A stretch of DNA of 16,452 nt, taken from positions 1-16,452 of the forward strand of contig DATDOO010000197.1 in assembly GCA_035293245.1 (NCBI GenBank), written 5' to 3'. Shown piece by piece: positions 13,070 to 16,452 of this stretch (its first letter is position 1; each line of letters starts with the position of its first letter). A program made the translations under genes and the position numbers. A model generated the notes under the pieces. That model saw only the letters and a program-made list of their open reading frames with translations. It did no database searches and was not told the DNA's origin. Source of the DNA: DATDOO01 sp035293245. Its GTDB lineage: Bacteria > Pseudomonadota > Gammaproteobacteria > Methylococcales > Methylococcaceae.

Positions 13070-16000
13070 TCAGCCGCCGCAGCCGGCTTTCCCTTCCCGC
13101 ACCTCGCCCACGCTGCAATCGCCGAAGCCCACCAGGTCCACGCTCAGCATGTTCAGGCTGCCCGCTTTCTGGCCTGCGTCGGCGGACTCGGCGCTCTTGG
13201 CGCTCAGCCCTTCGTCGGAGGCGCCCGCAGATTTGGTGGCGGAGGCGGCGGCGCCGTCGGCACCCGGCACCACGACCGGCGGCGCAGCGGCAGTGGGCGT
13301 TCCGAACGACGCGCCACCCACCTCGATATTGCCGGCATTCAGGAGCGACGCGGCGGCGACAAACACGTTCTGCCCGGCGATGCCTGCCTCGCCGGCATCG
13401 ATGACGCCGTTGGGCGCCGCCAGGAACACGTCCCCGGCATCGTCGTCGCCGCTGGCCACCGTGCGGATGCCGCTGCCGGAAACCACGGGCGGGAACTCGA
13501 CCACGGGGTTCCCGTCCGCATCGAAACTGATGGTCGGCGGCGGCGCGGCCAATGCGCCTCTGGCGCCCTTGCCGGCGTCGATGTCGCCGAACGACGACCA
13601 TGCGGTGAGGTCGCCGCCGCCTAGCGTCATGACGCGGGCGCGATTGACCAGGAAGTCGTGCTTCGTGAACACGTCCATGGCGCCGGTGCGCTGCACGATG
13701 ATTCCCAGTTCATCGGGCTTCTTGTCCACTTCCCCGGCCAACCCGGCGTTCACCCGGCCGCCCGGCACGACCAGTGCGATGTCGCCGCCGTCCACGGTGT
13801 GCATCTTGCTCTTGAACAGCGAGACATCGCCTTTCCACTGTGTACCGGGAAAAAGAAGATCGATGGCCTGATAGCCAAGCTGATAGCCGGAAGATTTCAC
13901 GGCTTCGGCCCTGGCCCGGCCGTTCGCCGGCAAGGTCACGCGCCCGACCGGATCGGCCACGTCCGCGCCCAGTTTCTTTAGCGCCTCGTGATCGATGGAC
14001 ACCGCTCCCTTCCCTTCGGCGATGGAGGCCAAGGCGTTGGTCAAAGGGGCGCCCAGATGCGCGCTACCGGCGACCCGCAATTCGCTGAACAGCACCTTTT
14101 GCGCAATCAGCCGCCGATAGGCTTCCGGGAGCCGGTTCAGCAAGGCCAGGGAATCTTCCCTGCTCAGGTTCCCAATGTGAAAGTCGTAGCGCCCTTCCTC
14201 CACGAAGTAATGCCGGAAAAACGCTTCGTAGTCGGGCTTCTCGACTTGGCCGGCCCAGGCGGAAAAGCTGGCGCCCTCGTCGGCTAGTGCCGCGTTGAAC
14301 GTGTCGCCAATGGTATTAACGCCGATGGATGCGCCCAGATCGATATTCCGCCCGGCGACCATTTGGAAGTACCCCGGCCCGGAGACTTCGAGCGGCTGCC
14401 CCGTACCCCCCTCGCCGGTCAGCACGTTGATCGACTCGCTGTACTTGATGTCGCGGCCGGCCTGCATGAGCGTCACATCGCCAGGCCTGACGTTTTGCAC
14501 TTTCAGGCCGATATTGAAAATGTCGCGTCCGGCCGTAAATTCGGCGCGCTTGGCCAGACCGAAAACCAGTTGGTTCTTGCTGTCCCGGCTGGAAATGTCC
14601 CCTGTCTTGGCGACCACCCGGACCGGCGTAGAATCGTCCAAATGCACCGGCTGAGTGGCGTGCGTGTTCTTGGCGGCGCCGTCGATTTGCAGTTTCAGCA
14701 TCACCGCGTTCATCGTGGTTTGCGGCAGGCCGATCCTCGGCAGTTGCGCAGCGTCCGCATCCGATAAGTTCACTTCCACCTTGTTGCCCGCTTGTCCCGT
14801 CGTTACGCTGCCTCCCGCCAGGAGTTGCAAATCGCCCTCCGGAGTCGGAAACAGGGTAAAGGAGCGGATCAGATCGATATCGCCGCTCAACGCCTGGGCG
14901 TTCAGCGTGCCGGGGTAGAGGGTCAACACGCCCTCCCAATCGGTGCTCATGATGTCGCTCTTGGTAACCGTGGCTCCGGATCGCGTCCACTTTTGATAAT
15001 TGGAACGGACCGCCCCTATATCGTTGTTGAAGACTACGTTCCCGCCCACAGAGGTAAGCGCAATGGCGCTTTCGTTCCCGTAGGTCGTAAACAGCGCCTT
15101 TTTGTCCGAGCTGTAGGAAGGCTGCACCAGGGACGGGTTGAATACCGTTCCCACGGCGATGTCGCCCCGGGACTGGACCTTGAAGTCGGTATCGCCCATG
15201 GCGAACAGTGGCCCCGACCGGTATTGCTTGCCGCCGGTCACGCTGCCGTCGGCTTCCAGGCGCGCGCTGCCCCGGTCGACGAAATACACGCCGCCCTTGA
15301 CGTCGCCCCCCGCGTCGACCCGCAGATTGCCGCCGCCACGAACCAGCACCTCGTTGCTGTCGAACGTGTTGTTGGCGTTCGTCAGCAGATTGGTGGACGA
15401 CGGTTTGCCCACCTGCTTGCCGGTGGTCGGCAGCATCACGGACAAATCCTCCACGTTGCCGCCCGCCACGACCGTGATGTCGCCGCCACCCAAGGCGCCG
15501 ATGTTTTGCTTGAAGCCGGCCTTGACGTTCTCGACGTTTCGAAGGGCGGACTTATTGCCGATCAGGGCCGGCTGATCCAGCGCAATGCCCCAGGCGACCG
15601 GAGTCATCTTCCCCGCGTCCGGATTCCAGTCGCCGGTACGAACCAGCCAATCGCTGATGAGCTGCGGCGTGCTGGCGCCCTTGATGTCTCCCCCGGCCTT
15701 CAGCGTAACGTCGCCGCCATCCACTGGATACTCCGCGTAGAAAGTGAGCGCCGTGGTATTCGGTTTGAACGCGCCGTAGTAGGAATCGAAGGAGGTACCC
15801 GCCCCATCGACGTGCCCGGTCAGTTCCGGGCGTCCAGCCGTGTAGATCGCCGCCTTGTCTCCCGTCGTGTACTTGTAGCTGGCGCTGGTCTGGTCATCGT
15901 CGGCCAGCACGATGTTGCCGCCCGCCGCCACGTCGATGTCGCCGGTACCGGTACGCACCACCGCGCCGCTGGCCAGCGTCACGTTACCGGTTTCAGTCCT

Positions 16001-16452
16001 GTTGGTGGCCAGAACGTCCGCGCCCGAAAGATCGGCGCCCGCCACCACGCGGTAAGACCAGGACTCGCCCGGCTGCAATTTGTTGGTCAGGTTCTGGCCG
16101 GGAATCAGACTGCCGGCGCCGAAGCCGTCGCTGATGCCTGCGTTGACGTTCGTGTTACCCACCGCCCGCAAGGTGAGTACGCCCGGCAGGCTCTGGCCGT
16201 TCACGCTGTAGCGCCAGGACAACAGATCCCACGCGTTGCTCAGGGTGAGATCGCCCGTACTGCGCACTTCCAGTCCCGGCAATACCTCGACTCCGGAACC
16301 CAGGCGATCGGCGATGGCCGGAGCGTTCGCCATGAAACCGGCGGTGGCGGTCTTCCAGGCATTGATGTCCGCCGTGGCGATGTTCGTCTTGTTTTCGACC
16401 TTCACCGCCTCGACCGACACCTGGCTCGCCCCCAGAATAGCGCCCTGGAAGG
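13070..16452 (-). CDS. Filamentous haemagglutinin-family adhesin (DUF3739), C-terminal part
   Basis: The frame is open from the window edge to the stop at 13070, about 1,127 codons. The GTG at 16420 is only an internal codon, since the codons before it continue the protein. The sequence is a beta-helix adhesin of the DUF3739 class. It has blocks WDLLSWRYSVNGQSLPGVLTLRAVGN, ESWSYRVVAGADLSGADV, VRTGTGDIDVAAGGNIVLADD and many 'GGDITVxAGG' turns. After about residue 730 (from 16420) comes the conserved region with PEAYRRLIAQKVLFSELR. The C-terminus has an Ala/Ser/Pro-rich spacer (about 1040-1090), then GFGDCSVGEVREGKAGCGG with Cys1102 and Cys1114. Such a terminal Cys pair holds HMW1- and CdrA-type two-partner adhesins in the outer membrane. 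The secretion signal and TPS domain must lie upstream of the window. Confidence 0.88.
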   Translation of the reverse strand, partial: FQGAILGASQVSVEAVKVENKTNIATADINAWKTATAGFMANAPAIADRLGSGVEVLPGLEVRSTGDLTLSNAWDLLSWRYSVNGQSLPGVLTLRAVGNTNVNAGISDGFGAGSLIPGQNLTNKLQPGESWSYRVVAGADLSGADVLATNRTETGNVTLASGAVVRTGTGDIDVAAGGNIVLADDDQTSASYKYTTGDKAAIYTAGRPELTGHVDGAGTSFDSYYGAFKPNTTALTFYAEYPVDGGDVTLKAGGDIKGASTPQLISDWLVRTGDWNPDAGKMTPVAWGIALDQPALIGNKSALRNVENVKAGFKQNIGALGGGDITVVAGGNVEDLSVMLPTTGKQVGKPSSTNLLTNANNTFDSNEVLVRGGGNLRVDAGGDVKGGVYFVDRGSARLEADGSVTGGKQYRSGPLFAMGDTDFKVQSRGDIAVGTVFNPSLVQPSYSSDKKALFTTYGNESAIALTSVGGNVVFNNDIGAVRSNYQKWTRSGATVTKSDIMSTDWEGVLTLYPGTLNAQALSGDIDLIRSFTLFPTPEGDLQLLAGGSVTTGQAGNKVEVNLSDADAAQLPRIGLPQTTMNAVMLKLQIDGAAKNTHATQPVHLDDSTPVRVVAKTGDISSRDSKNQLVFGLAKRAEFTAGRDIFNIGLKVQNVRPGDVTLMQAGRDIKYSESINVLTGEGGTGQPLEVSGPGYFQMVAGRNIDLGASIGVNTIGDTFNAALADEGASFSAWAGQVEKPDYEAFFRHYFVEEGRYDFHIGNLSREDSLALLNRLPEAYRRLIAQKVLFSELRVAGSAHLGAPLTNALASIAEGKGAVSIDHEALKKLGADVADPVGRVTLPANGRARAEAVKSSGYQLGYQAIDLLFPGTQWKGDVSLFKSKMHTVDGGDIALVVPGGRVNAGLAGEVDKKPDELGIIVQRTGAMDVFTKHDFLVNRARVMTLGGGDLTAWSSFGDIDAGKGARGALAAPPPTISFDADGNPVVEFPPVVSGSGIRTVASGDDDAGDVFLAAPNGVIDAGEAGIAGQNVFVAAASLLNAGNIEVGGASFGTPTAAAPPVVVPGADGAAASATKSAGASDEGLSAKSAESADAGQKAGSLNMLSVDLVGFGDCSVGEVREGKAGCGG

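Noticed and set aside
12318..13871. 517-codon plus-strand open frame across lapG and the adhesin end
   Set aside because: It crosses the junction of two supported genes and has no recognisable features.
13070..16420. GTG at 16420 as the true start of the adhesin
   Set aside because: The frame continues open to the window edge without a stop, there is no signal peptide or TPS domain after the GTG, and DUF3739 adhesins are much longer.

Overview
The window is about 16.5 kb of GC-rich bacterial DNA in which every supportable gene lies on the minus strand, so transcription runs from position 16452 towards 1. The gene content is Gram-negative: outer-membrane barrels, a TonB/ExbB/ExbD system, a lipoprotein, a two-partner-type giant adhesin and many signal peptides. 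The combination of a DUF3739 filamentous haemagglutinin, an ExbB fused to DUF2341/LamG, a Porin_5-type 'putative porin', a DUF4266/DUF3570/ApbE cluster and a probable PEP-CTERM-type exported protein suggests a gamma- or betaproteobacterium. A methanotroph-like (Methylococcales) lineage is my best guess, from family memory only.

Region A (16452-12288) holds the C-terminal ~1,130 residues of a filamentous-haemagglutinin-family adhesin ending in a cysteine pair, followed by a LapG-type periplasmic cysteine protease. This arrangement resembles the CdrA/LapG surface-adhesin release system.

Region B (12287-6716) is an apparent five-gene operon: ExbB-like fusion, ExbD, TonB, putative porin, and a secreted coiled-coil protein. 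Gaps are short (3 to 35 bases). It is preceded by a sequence with both heptamers of a canonical Pho box, so it is probably a phosphate-limitation outer-membrane uptake module. A palindromic REP-like repeat sits at the ExbB/ExbD junction and supplies both the end of ExbB and the ribosome binding site of ExbD.

Region C (6495-629) holds a secreted STN/HEAT-repeat protein, a small secreted protein with a Cys/His-rich tail, a TlpA-like thioredoxin, a DUF4266 lipoprotein with a CxC tail, an 856-residue DUF3570 outer-membrane protein with His/Met-rich stretches, and an ApbE-family FAD:protein FMN transferase whose usual metal-binding Asp is Gly. The last four are tightly spaced and look like an extracytoplasmic redox/metal system whose function is not settled. 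This is the best candidate here for undescribed biology.

Region D (628-1) holds a 328-base gap with a near-consensus sigma-54 promoter and a nine-codon leader ORF that overlaps the start of a truncated exported protein. That protein has the N-terminal pattern seen in PEP-CTERM/DUF1566-like proteins.

No tRNA, rRNA, CRISPR array, insertion sequence or integrase was seen.
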